A stretch of 64,000 nucleotides of DNA, taken from IMG/VR virus record IMGVR_UViG_3300042894_002372, positions 16,421-80,420 of that record; one strand, written 5' to 3'. The notes under the pieces were generated by a model that saw nothing but the letters and a program-made list of their open reading frames with translations, was not told the origin of the DNA and did not search any database. This stretch comes from a virus. Within the stretch, counting starts at the first letter, position 1. The number at the start of each line of letters is the position of its first letter. Position numbers and translations under genes: made by a program. Positions 1 through 7,949 of this stretch are shown in pieces.

Positions 1-824
1 TTTTCCGGCACTCCTGCACCTGTGCTTTTTCTTGCTACCACACGCAAACTACCACCATGATAATCAACCACATCAAAGTCCGCAATTTCTAATCCAGCCT
101 CTGCCAACAAGTTGTGCAGGCTCTTGATAGTAAAGTAACTGATGTGTTCATGATACACCATGTCAGTGAAGCGTCCGCTACGAACCATTTCCAGCCAGTA
201 TGGAACTTCAAACACAAATACACCATCCGTGTCTAGTAGAAAACTTACACCATGTGCAAACTCTGTAGGATCGTTAGCATGATTGAATACATTGTTGGCA
301 ATGACAACTGAGGCACGACCATGTTTGGGAACAAGATCATAAGCAACATTGGGATGAAATAATGCCTGTACTGCATCAACTCCTTGTGATTTGGCCAACT
401 CACACATTGCACTGCTGGAATCAATGCCCAACGTGGCGGTTGATTCATTGTTGAATTGTCGGATCAAGTATGCATCGTTGCTGCCAATTTCCACCACAAG
501 ACCCGCAGTGTTGTATTTTGATTTGATAGTTGTGGCAAACTCGTCCCAGTGATCTCTTGCTGTCTTTGAGTTGCTGGATGTGTAACTGTAACTGTACAAG
601 TTGTATCTTGCTTCGGCATTGCTGACATACCCCAATTGCAACATGCCTGAGTTGGGATTCAAATGTACTTGCAATGGAAACACTGGCTCACTTAGATTCA
701 ACTGATCCCGGGACACAAACGTGTCTGCGTAGGCGTGTTGTCCAAAGTCCAATACCTTGGTCACTGATTCTGTAGTGATTAAACATGTGTCCAACTGTCT
801 GCTGTGTGTTATGTCTGTTGTCAT
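1..824 (-). CDS. SAM-dependent C-methyltransferase-like protein (3' end outside window)
   Basis: The frame stays open from an ATG at 824 to the window edge (274 residues), so the C-terminus is missing. A class I SAM-binding motif EIGSNDAYL lies near residue 120, followed by a VFEVPYWLEM and VYHEHISYF stretch typical of sugar C-methyltransferases of the NovU/TylF-associated type. That family normally starts with a four-Cys zinc domain; here only one Cys is seen near residue 14, so the zinc site looks degenerate. The ATG overlaps the TGA of the preceding glycosyltransferase gene (ATGA), so the two are translationally coupled. A role in modifying a sugar or surface glycan is inferred from the neighbours. 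Confidence 0.75.
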   Translation of the reverse strand, partial: MTTDITHSRQLDTCLITTESVTKVLDFGQHAYADTFVSRDQLNLSEPVFPLQVHLNPNSGMLQLGYVSNAEARYNLYSYSYTSSNSKTARDHWDEFATTIKSKYNTAGLVVEIGSNDAYLIRQFNNESTATLGIDSSSAMCELAKSQGVDAVQALFHPNVAYDLVPKHGRASVVIANNVFNHANDPTEFAHGVSFLLDTDGVFVFEVPYWLEMVRSGRFTDMVYHEHISYFTIKSLHNLLAEAGLEIADFDVVDYHGGSLRVVARKSTGAGVPE

Positions 825-1642
825 TTTGGAAGTTTAAATTGTGTTGTTTGATTGTTTGGATCGTTGGCCTTCATAAGTGCCCATGGATCAATTTTTCCTG
901 CGGCTGCCGCATCCCAGTGGGCGGTGTCGATATTTTTAGATCGCATATACGCAGCCAGTTTACCAACATCCACAAGCCGATTGTGTGTGACGTACTTGTT
1001 ATGGAAGTCTTCGGGATTTTTTGGATTGCCTTCAAAGTACTTTTTCTTTTTGGCATTTTCATCTGCATTATTACCAGTTAAATCATGACGGTCGTGTGTG
1101 ACATCTACTTCAATGATTTTCATTATGTCCAGCAGATAAGCCATTTGACTAACTTCAGCATCAATCAATTGATGCTTGCTAAGATAACCTGTTAGCTCTG
1201 GCCACTCTGCTGGTATAATGGGAAATATACTGTATGGATGTTCATTGTGAGTGTGTACTTTTAACAACTTGAACTCTCCAGTGCATTCTATAATACGTTG
1301 GTCCCATGCTTGTGTTGACATGATGGCATCGTCGCACCAAACAAACAACCAATCAGCATTGGCATGTGTGGCAAGTGTATTAAAATAACGATTGAGTGCT
1401 CCGTAACCTAACGGTTCAAACTCCAGTGCAGTATACGTTACATCTCGTTGGTCTAGTACGGGTTGAATCGCATTGACAAAATGTTCACACCCAATTTCAT
1501 CGTTGCTGTCAATGCCAAACACAAATTGTATTTGACTCAAGTCGTGGGCATTATCCAGCAGACTAAACACACTGCGGCTCAGTGCATCTGTGCGTTTGTG
1601 CGTGGGAAGTAGTACGGCTATTTTAAATTCACGATTTGTCAT
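821..1642 (-). CDS. GT-A type glycosyltransferase, family 2-like
   Basis: 273 residues. The N-terminus (IAVLLPTHKRTDALSRSV) is the usual first strand and helix of GT2-like enzymes, and a metal-binding acidic motif WCDDA lies near residue 100. The acceptor and sugar cannot be read from sequence. The gene overlaps the SDR gene upstream (1629) and the methyltransferase downstream (821), so it sits in a compact sugar-modification operon. Candidate targets are host or virion glycans, or hypermodified DNA bases; I cannot distinguish them. Confidence 0.7.
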   Translation of the reverse strand: MTNREFKIAVLLPTHKRTDALSRSVFSLLDNAHDLSQIQFVFGIDSNDEIGCEHFVNAIQPVLDQRDVTYTALEFEPLGYGALNRYFNTLATHANADWLFVWCDDAIMSTQAWDQRIIECTGEFKLLKVHTHNEHPYSIFPIIPAEWPELTGYLSKHQLIDAEVSQMAYLLDIMKIIEVDVTHDRHDLTGNNADENAKKKKYFEGNPKNPEDFHNKYVTHNRLVDVGKLAAYMRSKNIDTAHWDAAAAGKIDPWALMKANDPNNQTTQFKLPK

Positions 1643-2249
1643 GGGGAGTTATTGTGATTTGTTCTATCTTGTATTTAATAGCAGTTGCAATGGCCTCAGC
1701 AATATCTGCAGGTGTCAGTGCAGGACCTTTGGCATAGAGTTTTTCAATTTCATCTGGGGTTTTTGCACCTTGATAATTTTGTTTTAACATATTGCTACGT
1801 ATTTTACCAGGCCTGATTTCTGTAAAGAGCACGTTGGGATACTGTTTCTTCACTGTATTCATACTGTAATGCAATGCGGCCTTGGCGGCAGTGTAGAATA
1901 TGTTATACACAATAGGATCATCAATGTTACTGCTGGTGATATAAATGAAATGTCCGGTGGCACGTTGCTGAACATATTGCTTGGCCAACAGCAATGCGCC
2001 TGTGAAGTTTACATCAACTTGATTTTGCTGATTTTGCCAGGTGTTATCTTGCCAGCCCCGGAACGCACCTACATTAGCACCGGCACAGTTAATAACAATG
2101 TCGTATGGAGATAGATCCAATTGATCTATTGCTTCAAAATTGGATAAATCTAGTTCGTTCCTTGTTGGCGCTGTAATTGTGTGTTGGCCAAACAGTTTGA
2201 CACATGCTTGACCGACACCAGAACTACCGCCGGTGATGAATATGTTCAC
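1629..2249 (-). CDS. Short-chain dehydrogenase/reductase
   Basis: 206 residues with a full classical SDR layout: TGGSSGVG nucleotide-binding motif at residues 6-13, NCAG near 60, a Ser in YITSS near 103, and the catalytic pair in YTAAK near 117. It is a little shorter than most SDRs (about 250) because the C-terminal substrate loop is reduced. It is expected to act as an NAD(P)-dependent oxidoreductase on a sugar or small alcohol. The gene overlaps queD by 4 bases and the glycosyltransferase by 14, so it is co-transcribed with them. Confidence 0.8.
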   Translation of the reverse strand: MNIFITGGSSGVGQACVKLFGQHTITAPTRNELDLSNFEAIDQLDLSPYDIVINCAGANVGAFRGWQDNTWQNQQNQVDVNFTGALLLAKQYVQQRATGHFIYITSSNIDDPIVYNIFYTAAKAALHYSMNTVKKQYPNVLFTEIRPGKIRSNMLKQNYQGAKTPDEIEKLYAKGPALTPADIAEAIATAIKYKIEQITITPHDKS

Positions 2250-2752
2250 GCAAACAGATCCTCATTCCATTCACGATGACCTTCACGGAAAGCCATGTTA
2301 GCTTGTGTCTCACGTACTTCTACTCGATAGCACCACAAACGAGCTGCCTCTCCTGGACCCCACATTTCGGGAATGTACACTCCATTCACATACTTGTACA
2401 ACATGTCACTGAGTCCTTCGCAGCCTAGGCGAGGTAATACTACAACCTTGGCCATTTTCTTTTCCACTAACAAGTTGTATGTGGCCATTTCTGGATCATC
2501 CGCTGCCACAATTAGTGTATGATCAAATTGGTCTTCTAATGTCTTTTTAAGTTCTTTAAGTCCACCGTAATCAGCGGCCCAGTTGCGAACATCCAGTTCA
2601 TTGGTACCAAAGTAAAATTTCATACTGAATGAATATCCATGTATCAAATTACAATGACTGTCTGCCCTCCACTGTCTATACGCACATGGAAATGCGTCGT
2701 GATACTCTTTAGTACTTGTATATTTGTAAACTACGGGATTTAATGTTGTCAT
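2246..2752 (-). CDS. queD: QueD-like 6-carboxytetrahydropterin synthase (T-fold)
   Basis: 168 residues. QueD converts dihydroneopterin triphosphate to 6-carboxytetrahydropterin on the way to preQ0. Visible family features are the catalytic Cys and HG motif (SHCNLIHGY, about residues 32-40), the DHTL Asp-His pair near 75, and a conserved Glu in RVEVRET near 145. Two positions that are zinc-binding His in E. coli QueD appear changed (AYRQW for AHR, HGY for HGH). With FolE at 5519 and the DpdA-like protein at 11498 it fits a 7-deazaguanine pathway. A sigma70-type promoter lies directly upstream, and an AGGAG Shine-Dalgarno fixes the start. Confidence 0.8.
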   Translation of the reverse strand: MTTLNPVVYKYTSTKEYHDAFPCAYRQWRADSHCNLIHGYSFSMKFYFGTNELDVRNWAADYGGLKELKKTLEDQFDHTLIVAADDPEMATYNLLVEKKMAKVVVLPRLGCEGLSDMLYKYVNGVYIPEMWGPGEAARLWCYRVEVRETQANMAFREGHREWNEDLFA

Positions 2753-2769
2753 GCTGTTTCTCCTATGTT

Positions 2770-2798
2770 ATTGTAGCATAGGCAGCAGAGTTTGTAAA
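2770..2798 (-). promoter_or_regulatory. sigma70-type promoter of queD
   Basis: On the minus strand TTTACA (2793-2798), a 17-base spacer and TACAAT (2770-2775) stand just before the queD Shine-Dalgarno. A late-type GATAAATA motif lies further upstream near 2828. Confidence 0.8.
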
Positions 2799-2842
2799 GC
2801 GGGAATGATGCCGAAGACCGCTGTAAAGAAATATTTATCGTA

Positions 2843-3262
2843 TCACACATCGGGATGCGTATAACTGCCTGTGCGATAGTTGCCTTGGCCGGGAATGGTA
2901 TTCCTAACACCGCCAATGGGATCCTCTACGTCGCCAGTTCTTCGTGGAATCAAGTGTACGTGTGGCCAAGGCACTGTCTGCCCGGCTGCCGCACCATAGT
3001 TTAATCCAATGTTAAATCCATCCCAGGCACCCAATTCGACCTGCGATTGCCCGTGATAGATTGCATCTTGCACAGCATCCATCAGCACACCCACTGTGTT
3101 GTATTTAGGTACAAACAACAGGTGTCCTGGGGTCACAGGATAGATATCCTCGAACACTTGTACATGAAAATCTTCACGTACCAATTCAGTCCAAGGCGCA
3201 TGTTGTTTGTTAATTTCCTGCGGCAACCCAGGAACGATTTCTTTTGTGTGTGGTAAAGTCAT
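2843..3262 (-). CDS. HIT-family nucleotide hydrolase/transferase
   Basis: 139 residues from the ATG at 3262. This start is preferred over one at 3298 because an AAGGA Shine-Dalgarno precedes it and the longer version would run into the previous gene. The fold signature is present: GHLLFVPK in the middle and the catalytic triad region QTVPWPHVHLIP near residue 95. In it the first His of the usual H-x-H-x-H is Trp, while the nucleophilic His is kept. HIT proteins hydrolyse or transfer nucleoside monophosphates. The substrate here is unknown. Confidence 0.8.
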   Translation of the reverse strand: MTLPHTKEIVPGLPQEINKQHAPWTELVREDFHVQVFEDIYPVTPGHLLFVPKYNTVGVLMDAVQDAIYHGQSQVELGAWDGFNIGLNYGAAAGQTVPWPHVHLIPRRTGDVEDPIGGVRNTIPGQGNYRTGSYTHPDV

Positions 3263-3273
3263 AATTGATCCTT

Positions 3274-4551
3274 TTATTTGACAGTGGTGTAACCCCAAGG
3301 CTTACTAAAATATTCCGACAGTTGAATCTGTGCAGATTCGTTGTTTAACAAATCAAATCCGTGATACTGAGCGTAATAAAAGTCCCAGCCAACACTGTGT
3401 TTGGGATTTTGTATCCATTCGGCCCGACTCCATGGCATATACTCGGACCATTGTACCCCAGAAACTCTGCTGTTAAATTTGGATCCCAACAGTTCAAACA
3501 CCGCCGCAATTTTGGTTCGTTGCAGTGCATAGTCGAGCGGTTGGTTAACCCAAGGTACAACACTGGGATCTACGTCTTTGCCAGTTGCACCAATGTGGAT
3601 GGTGTCTAATAGAATTGGTTTTTGATACAGGGTAGCAATGCGCTGAATGTCAACAATCAAATTAAATATCACAGTGTCGTTGATTACACTGGCCAATGTG
3701 GTGCCACTGGACTTGGTCACTTGTGTGCCAACATGCACTGCAACAAGATCTACTCGATTCCATACCTGGGTAGTACAGCGATCGCAGGATTCATAAATCA
3801 ATTTGCCTGTGTACACAGTTTTGATCTGAGCAATAACGTTGTCCCAGTCGGCCATGTAAGGGGTTGTATCAAGCCCGAGGTTCATGGTTCCGATATAAAA
3901 CCCGTCCACTTTGTATTTCTCTGCTTCTGTGGCCAATACTCGTTGATACGAGACTAAAGTGTTAAAGAAATTTGCGGTAGAGAATGTAGGTGGCAATGCA
4001 AATGTTGAACCGGTACAGCCAGGACAGATATTTACATCATTGATGTGATTGACTGGAATTGCTTTGATAAACACACGGAGTCCTCGGTCTTTGGAGTACT
4101 TGACCAGTCGCCAAAAATCTTTAGGTATGTTCTTATCACGGTTGTAGGCAATTGGGCTTGAGTCATACAATTCTAAATGTCCAGTTTTGACATCAATGGG
4201 AATATTGGTCTGAAAAACAATTGTATCAAATCCAACACAATCAATCTTATCAATAACCTGAGACACAGCATCGTATCCTACTACCAATTTACCGTCCGCG
4301 GTATAGTCAATTTGTTCGAATCGCATGTCCACGATTGCACTGCGGTATTTGTCAGAGCTTATTGCAGGCTTTACTATGCAATTAGTAAGAGCCGAAACTG
4401 TGTGTGTAGTAGGGGCAGGTGTGGACGCAACTGCTATAGTAGTTTCTATTGCAGTGGCACCAGGCCCGGTTATCGGAGTTCCAGCCCCACCTCCGCCACC
4501 ACACCCAGTTAGGAATAAAACCAGCCCAATTGTGCTAATAATAAAACGCAT
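3274..4551 (-). CDS. Lipoprotein with glycoside-hydrolase-like TIM barrel
   Basis: 425 residues. The N-terminus is a lipoprotein signal peptide with lipobox LTGC, then a Gly-rich and Thr/Pro-rich linker to about residue 55. The rest shows strand patterns of a TIM barrel: IVFQTNIPID, LRVFIKAIPV, VDGFYIGTMNLG, GKLIYES, DLVAVHVGT, PILLDTIHIG and VQWSEYMPW. This resembles GH113-like or similar barrels, but I cannot place the catalytic acids with certainty. A near-consensus sigma70 promoter of its own lies upstream. A host-anchored lipoprotein made early could alter the cell surface or exclude other phages; that is inference. Confidence 0.6.
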   Translation of the reverse strand: MRFIISTIGLVLFLTGCGGGGGAGTPITGPGATAIETTIAVASTPAPTTHTVSALTNCIVKPAISSDKYRSAIVDMRFEQIDYTADGKLVVGYDAVSQVIDKIDCVGFDTIVFQTNIPIDVKTGHLELYDSSPIAYNRDKNIPKDFWRLVKYSKDRGLRVFIKAIPVNHINDVNICPGCTGSTFALPPTFSTANFFNTLVSYQRVLATEAEKYKVDGFYIGTMNLGLDTTPYMADWDNVIAQIKTVYTGKLIYESCDRCTTQVWNRVDLVAVHVGTQVTKSSGTTLASVINDTVIFNLIVDIQRIATLYQKPILLDTIHIGATGKDVDPSVVPWVNQPLDYALQRTKIAAVFELLGSKFNSRVSGVQWSEYMPWSRAEWIQNPKHSVGWDFYYAQYHGFDLLNNESAQIQLSEYFSKPWGYTTVK

Positions 4552-4585
4552 AATACTTTCACCAAGAGTTGTTTAATGTACACGT

Positions 4586-4614
4586 ATTATAACAAATTAA
4601 GAATTATTGGTCAA
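4586..4614 (-). promoter_or_regulatory. sigma70-type promoter of the TIM-barrel lipoprotein gene
   Basis: Minus-strand TTGACC (4609-4614), 17-base spacer, TATAAT (4586-4591), about 35 bases upstream of the ATG at 4551. The -35 box lies inside the last codons of the preceding gene. Confidence 0.85.
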
Positions 4615-5203
4615 CTAGCCATTTTTGATAAACTTGGTGCAATTCTTCCCAATTTAAGATTAATTCTTTGTAATTTCTTGGATTTTTAATACTTTGGTGT
4701 GTGTATTCGGAATTTACTATGTAATCAATGCCCAGTTGGTCGGCCACATACTTTTCTGGAACAGCGGCACCCACTAAACTATTGTAGTCGATGCGGATCA
4801 CACTGTTGTACCTTGACATAACTTCTGAATCGACCAACTGATATGTAATATGCAACCCATGTAATAAATTTGTAAAGTCGTCAGGATCCACATTGAATGG
4901 AGCCACTGGGGTATCTGTATAGACAAAAAATTCATCTGTGTGTTTTGCCACAAAATAACTGACAGCCACATCAAAATAATTTGACCGATCACAAACAACC
5001 AATGTAACAGAATCTCTTATCTCTCGAGGTATTTCCAATAACTCGTCAACGTTGTTGGTGTGATATATCCAACTGCCAGGCAAAAGAGTACAGTTTGAAT
5101 ACCGGAATGCAGTTGGTGCTAATAATCCGATCAACAAAGATTCAACCCAGTGGCTACCAGTACGCCCTGGGCCGTAAATGACAAAGTTTTTATATCGTTC
5201 CAC
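4604..5203 (-). CDS. Sulfotransferase-like P-loop protein
   Basis: 199 residues. [10 protein letters not shown] loop at residues 11-19 resembles the 5'-phosphosulfate (PAPS) binding loop of sulfotransferases. A conserved basic/hydroxyl segment ([15 protein letters not shown], about 71-85) resembles the 3'-phosphate-binding region with its Arg-x-x-x-x-x-x-x-Ser pattern. It belongs to a group of at least five such proteins in this window. The substrate is unknown; family assignment rests on the loop and general layout only. Its start overlaps the ferredoxin gene. Confidence 0.55.
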   Translation of the reverse strand: MERYKNFVIYGPGRTGSHWVESLLIGLLAPTAFRYSNCTLLPGSWIYHTNNVDELLEIPREIRDSVTLVVCDRSNYFDVAVSYFVAKHTDEFFVYTDTPVAPFNVDPDDFTNLLHGLHITYQLVDSEVMSRYNSVIRIDYNSLVGAAVPEKYVADQLGIDYIVNSEYTHQSIKNPRNYKELILNWEELHQVYQKWLVDQ

Positions 5204-5522
5204 GGTCTAAGTGCTGTAGTTTATCTGGTACATTGGTCCATTTTTCATGGTCTGGCAGTGGTGCCTTACTTTTGGTAATAACAGGCCATAGCTTTGCCAG
5301 CTCAGCATTGATAGCTATAAATGCCCGTTGCGTTTCCGGAACATCCTCTTCAGCATAAATTGCATTTACTGGACATTCTGGAACACATACTGCACAGTCA
5401 ATGCATTCGTCTGGATCAATGGCCAAAAAGTTTGGTCCTTCGACAAAACAATCTACCGGGCATACATCAACACAGTCTGTGTGTTTGCATAAAATGCAGT
5501 CGTCAGTTACAACATAGGTCAT
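5190..5522 (-). CDS. fdxA: 7Fe (3Fe-4S/4Fe-4S) ferredoxin, FdxA type
   Basis: 110 residues. The N-terminal half carries both cluster motifs of Azotobacter-type seven-iron ferredoxins: [17 protein letters not shown] (residues 9-25) and [12 protein letters not shown] (about 40-51). The long C-terminal tail after residue 60 is also typical. It is a soluble electron carrier. The ATG overlaps the folE stop, so it is coupled with FolE, and possible partners in this window are radical SAM enzymes or the desaturase. Ferredoxins of this type are unusual in phages; plant-type 2Fe ferredoxins are the better known cyanophage kind. Confidence 0.9.
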   Translation of the reverse strand: MTYVVTDDCILCKHTDCVDVCPVDCFVEGPNFLAIDPDECIDCAVCVPECPVNAIYAEEDVPETQRAFIAINAELAKLWPVITKSKAPLPDHEKWTNVPDKLQHLDRGTI

Positions 5523-6349
5523 CTTGGAGCAAAGTCCTGTTGTAATTTAATATTGTCAAAAAACTCTTTCTTTGTACTTTGATCTGTGTTAAACGCACCT
5601 TTAAGCACAGTGGTCTGTGTTAGACTACTGTGTGCCATAATGCCGCGATTCTCGCAACATCCATGTACTGCTTGAATATAAACACCAACGTCTGTGGCAT
5701 CTGTGGCTCGCATTATTTCGCGGGCAATGTCATTAGCAAGTTCTTCTTGTAGTGTGCCACGACGAGCACACCACTGAGCAATACGAGTGTACTTGCTAAG
5801 GCCAATGAGCTTTTGAGCGGCAATAATCCCGATATAAGCAACGCCACTGACAGGTTGGTGGTGATGACTGCACATACTGCGAAGCTCACTACGCACCACA
5901 AGCATTCCTTCATATCGATCCGCTGAGTCATTTGGGAAAGCGGTTGCATCTGGTTCTGGTTCATATCTACCTGCCATAATTTCGTTAAAATACATTTTAG
6001 CAAGACGTCTTGCTGTGCCTTTTGAGTTGGGATCTGTTTCACGATCAATCAGCAATCGATCCAGCACTGTTTCAAATGCTTCTGCGGCTTCGTCAATTAG
6101 TTGTTCTACATCACCTTGGTGCAGGTAGTCACTGACGTTATCGCCTGCCCAGAAACGTTTGTTGTCACGTTTCATCTTGAAGCGAATAGCATCGCCTAGG
6201 TAACCTTCTTGGTAATCTTTGTCTGACATAATTTCAGTTGCTGTTGTAATTGTGGATGATTCCGTGGCATTGTTGCCAAAGCGGTCTGGTGTAAATTTCT
6301 TTTTAGTATCCGAGTGAAACACTGGATCTGGTGCAAATTCTTTTTTCAA
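5519..6349 (-). CDS. folE: GTP cyclohydrolase I
   Basis: 276 residues from a TTG at 6349. A GGAG lies 7 bases before this TTG, and an in-frame stop is directly upstream, so no earlier start is possible; an internal ATG near residue 41 would give the more usual family length. The zinc ligands are visible in MCSHHH (near 160) and GCCENRG (near 232), with IGLSKYTRI and the following QEE between them. The enzyme turns GTP into dihydroneopterin triphosphate, the first step toward folate and, with QueD, toward preQ0. A perfect-consensus sigma70 promoter lies upstream. The ferredoxin gene overlaps its 3' end. Confidence 0.9.
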   Translation of the reverse strand: MKKEFAPDPVFHSDTKKKFTPDRFGNNATESSTITTATEIMSDKDYQEGYLGDAIRFKMKRDNKRFWAGDNVSDYLHQGDVEQLIDEAAEAFETVLDRLLIDRETDPNSKGTARRLAKMYFNEIMAGRYEPEPDATAFPNDSADRYEGMLVVRSELRSMCSHHHQPVSGVAYIGIIAAQKLIGLSKYTRIAQWCARRGTLQEELANDIAREIMRATDATDVGVYIQAVHGCCENRGIMAHSSLTQTTVLKGAFNTDQSTKKEFFDNIKLQQDFAPR

Positions 6350-6390
6350 TCATAGTCTCCGATGTTAAGGCAGTGGATTGCCATTGTGTT

Positions 6391-6419
6391 ATTATACAGG
6401 GTATTTAGGTCGTTGTCAA
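6391..6419 (-). promoter_or_regulatory. Consensus sigma70 promoter of folE with an embedded late motif
   Basis: Minus-strand TTGACA (6414-6419), 17 bases, TATAAT (6391-6396). The spacer contains CTAAATAC (6401-6408), the late-type octamer seen elsewhere. The TGA stop of the upstream gene lies within the -35 box. Confidence 0.9.
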
Positions 6420-7012
6420 GGAACAATGGTTATTTTTCTGCAATCTGGGTAATCAACCGGGATTGGCTTCGGCCGATTTACTTTTACATCTTCCAACAAC
6501 TCTAGGCCACGAACAGCTTCTTCGATTGTGGGCTTGTAATGATATCCAACTCGGAACACTTGTTGTGTTTCCCACGGCGATATGGTCAAATCTCTACCAT
6601 CATATCGTTGTGCCAATATAGTATCATATGCAACAACATCATCCAACAAGATTGCTCCACCACGCCCAATGTGCAGGGGTTTACCGTAACCAAAACTCAA
6701 GCATTGCATGGCGCCTTCACGGTACATGCCCTTTTCAAGTCTACGTGCTGAATCCCAAATGCGTGTTTCTAGGAAAGGATATTCACCTACCCAACGTTGC
6801 CATTCATGGTCTAGCAGTTCGTACTTGATGCCTAGCTTGTGCATGGTCATTGGAATACTCAAATAGGTGTAAGGAGTAAACTTGCACTCTGTGACTTGAT
6901 CATAACGTAAACACAGTTCAATAGCATGTGTACAGCAATCAGTCATCACAGCATACGGAGCACCTGTAAACTCTGCCAGTGCTCTTTCAAACTGTAGTAT
7001 TTTATCGAACAT
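6416..7012 (-). CDS. Short DegT/DnrJ/EryC1-like aminotransferase
   Basis: 198 residues, about half the usual 370-400 of this PLP-dependent sugar aminotransferase family. The N-terminal part FERALAEFTGAPYAVMT and the segment CLSFGYGKPLHIGRGGAILLDD, whose Lys matches the PLP-binding position, are both recognisable. The C-terminal small domain is largely lacking. It may be a minimal enzyme or a non-catalytic derivative. It overlaps galE by 11 bases and follows a glycosyltransferase gene, so a nucleotide-sugar role is likely. Confidence 0.65.
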   Translation of the reverse strand: MFDKILQFERALAEFTGAPYAVMTDCCTHAIELCLRYDQVTECKFTPYTYLSIPMTMHKLGIKYELLDHEWQRWVGEYPFLETRIWDSARRLEKGMYREGAMQCLSFGYGKPLHIGRGGAILLDDVVAYDTILAQRYDGRDLTISPWETQQVFRVGYHYKPTIEEAVRGLELLEDVKVNRPKPIPVDYPDCRKITIVP

Positions 7013-7949
7013 ACCATGCCCAAGCGTGTTGAATCATATCATCTAAGCTATGCGATTGCCATGCACCGGCCACCGCATTAAACTTATCTGCACTGGCAGT
7101 GAGCATGGGAGGGTCACCCACACGTTGTTCACCTACTGTGACCGTTAATGTCTTGTTGGTAATGCGTTCAGCAGCCGCAATGATTTCGCGATTGCTGGTG
7201 CCCATGTTTGATCCAAGATTGTAAATGCCTGCAGGAATTGTTTGATCCAACGCCAACACATGAGCCCGAGCAATATCATCCACGTGTACATAGTCACGAA
7301 TGCATGTTCCGTCTGGCGTGGGATAGTTGTCACCGTATAGTGTAAACTCTTGATTGTCACGAATGCTTTCTAACACACGAGCAATGATGTGTGTGGCACC
7401 GGGCTCTTGTCCATGACGCCCTCGGGGATCTGCACCACAGGCGTTGAAGTAACGAAACGAAACATAGTCAAGCCCATATGCTCGATGGTACGATTCCAAC
7501 ATCATGTCAATCATCAGTTTACTTTCGCCATACGGGCTAACTGGCTCAGTGGGATCAACTTCGTCACACGGGACCATCACAGGTTCGCCGTATGTGGCCG
7601 CACTGGAACTAAAGATAAACCTAGTTTGAGGCATGGCTCGTGTTATGAAAGTAATCAACTCCAGTGTTTTGGCCACATTGTTAAAGTAGTATTCACTTGG
7701 ATTCTTAATACTAGGACCAACCAAGCTGGTTCCTGCACAGTGTACAATAGCATCAGGTCGTACGTTTAATAACTTTTTAAATGCAGTATCACTGTCAAAG
7801 TCTGCCAGTACAAAACTATCAAGCAGACCTTTTTGATGTTTTTGTAAAGGTCTGCGATCGATGCCCACAACTGTATGCCCTGCGTCTTTTAACTGCAAGG
7901 CAACTTGTCCACCAATGTATCCAGCAACGCCTGTGACTACTGTGTTCAT
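7002..7949 (-). CDS. galE: UDP-glucose 4-epimerase-like NAD-dependent sugar epimerase
   Basis: 315 residues. Extended SDR features: GVAGYIGG near residue 7, a Ser in SSSAATYGEP near 120, YGESK (Tyr and Lys of the active site) near 143, and the GalE-type FRYFNACGADPRG near 170 with DGTCIRDYVHVDD near 222. This indicates interconversion of UDP-glucose and UDP-galactose or a related pair. The gene overlaps the upstream glycosyltransferase and the downstream DegT-like gene. Confidence 0.85.
   Translation of the reverse strand: MNTVVTGVAGYIGGQVALQLKDAGHTVVGIDRRPLQKHQKGLLDSFVLADFDSDTAFKKLLNVRPDAIVHCAGTSLVGPSIKNPSEYYFNNVAKTLELITFITRAMPQTRFIFSSSAATYGEPVMVPCDEVDPTEPVSPYGESKLMIDMMLESYHRAYGLDYVSFRYFNACGADPRGRHGQEPGATHIIARVLESIRDNQEFTLYGDNYPTPDGTCIRDYVHVDDIARAHVLALDQTIPAGIYNLGSNMGTSNREIIAAAERITNKTLTVTVGEQRVGDPPMLTASADKFNAVAGAWQSHSLDDMIQHAWAWYVR

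Noticed and set aside
6303-6353. 16-codon frame from ATG 6353 as a folE leader peptide
   Set aside because: GGAG is too close to that ATG (3 bases), while its spacing suits the folE TTG; there is no attenuator-like hairpin.
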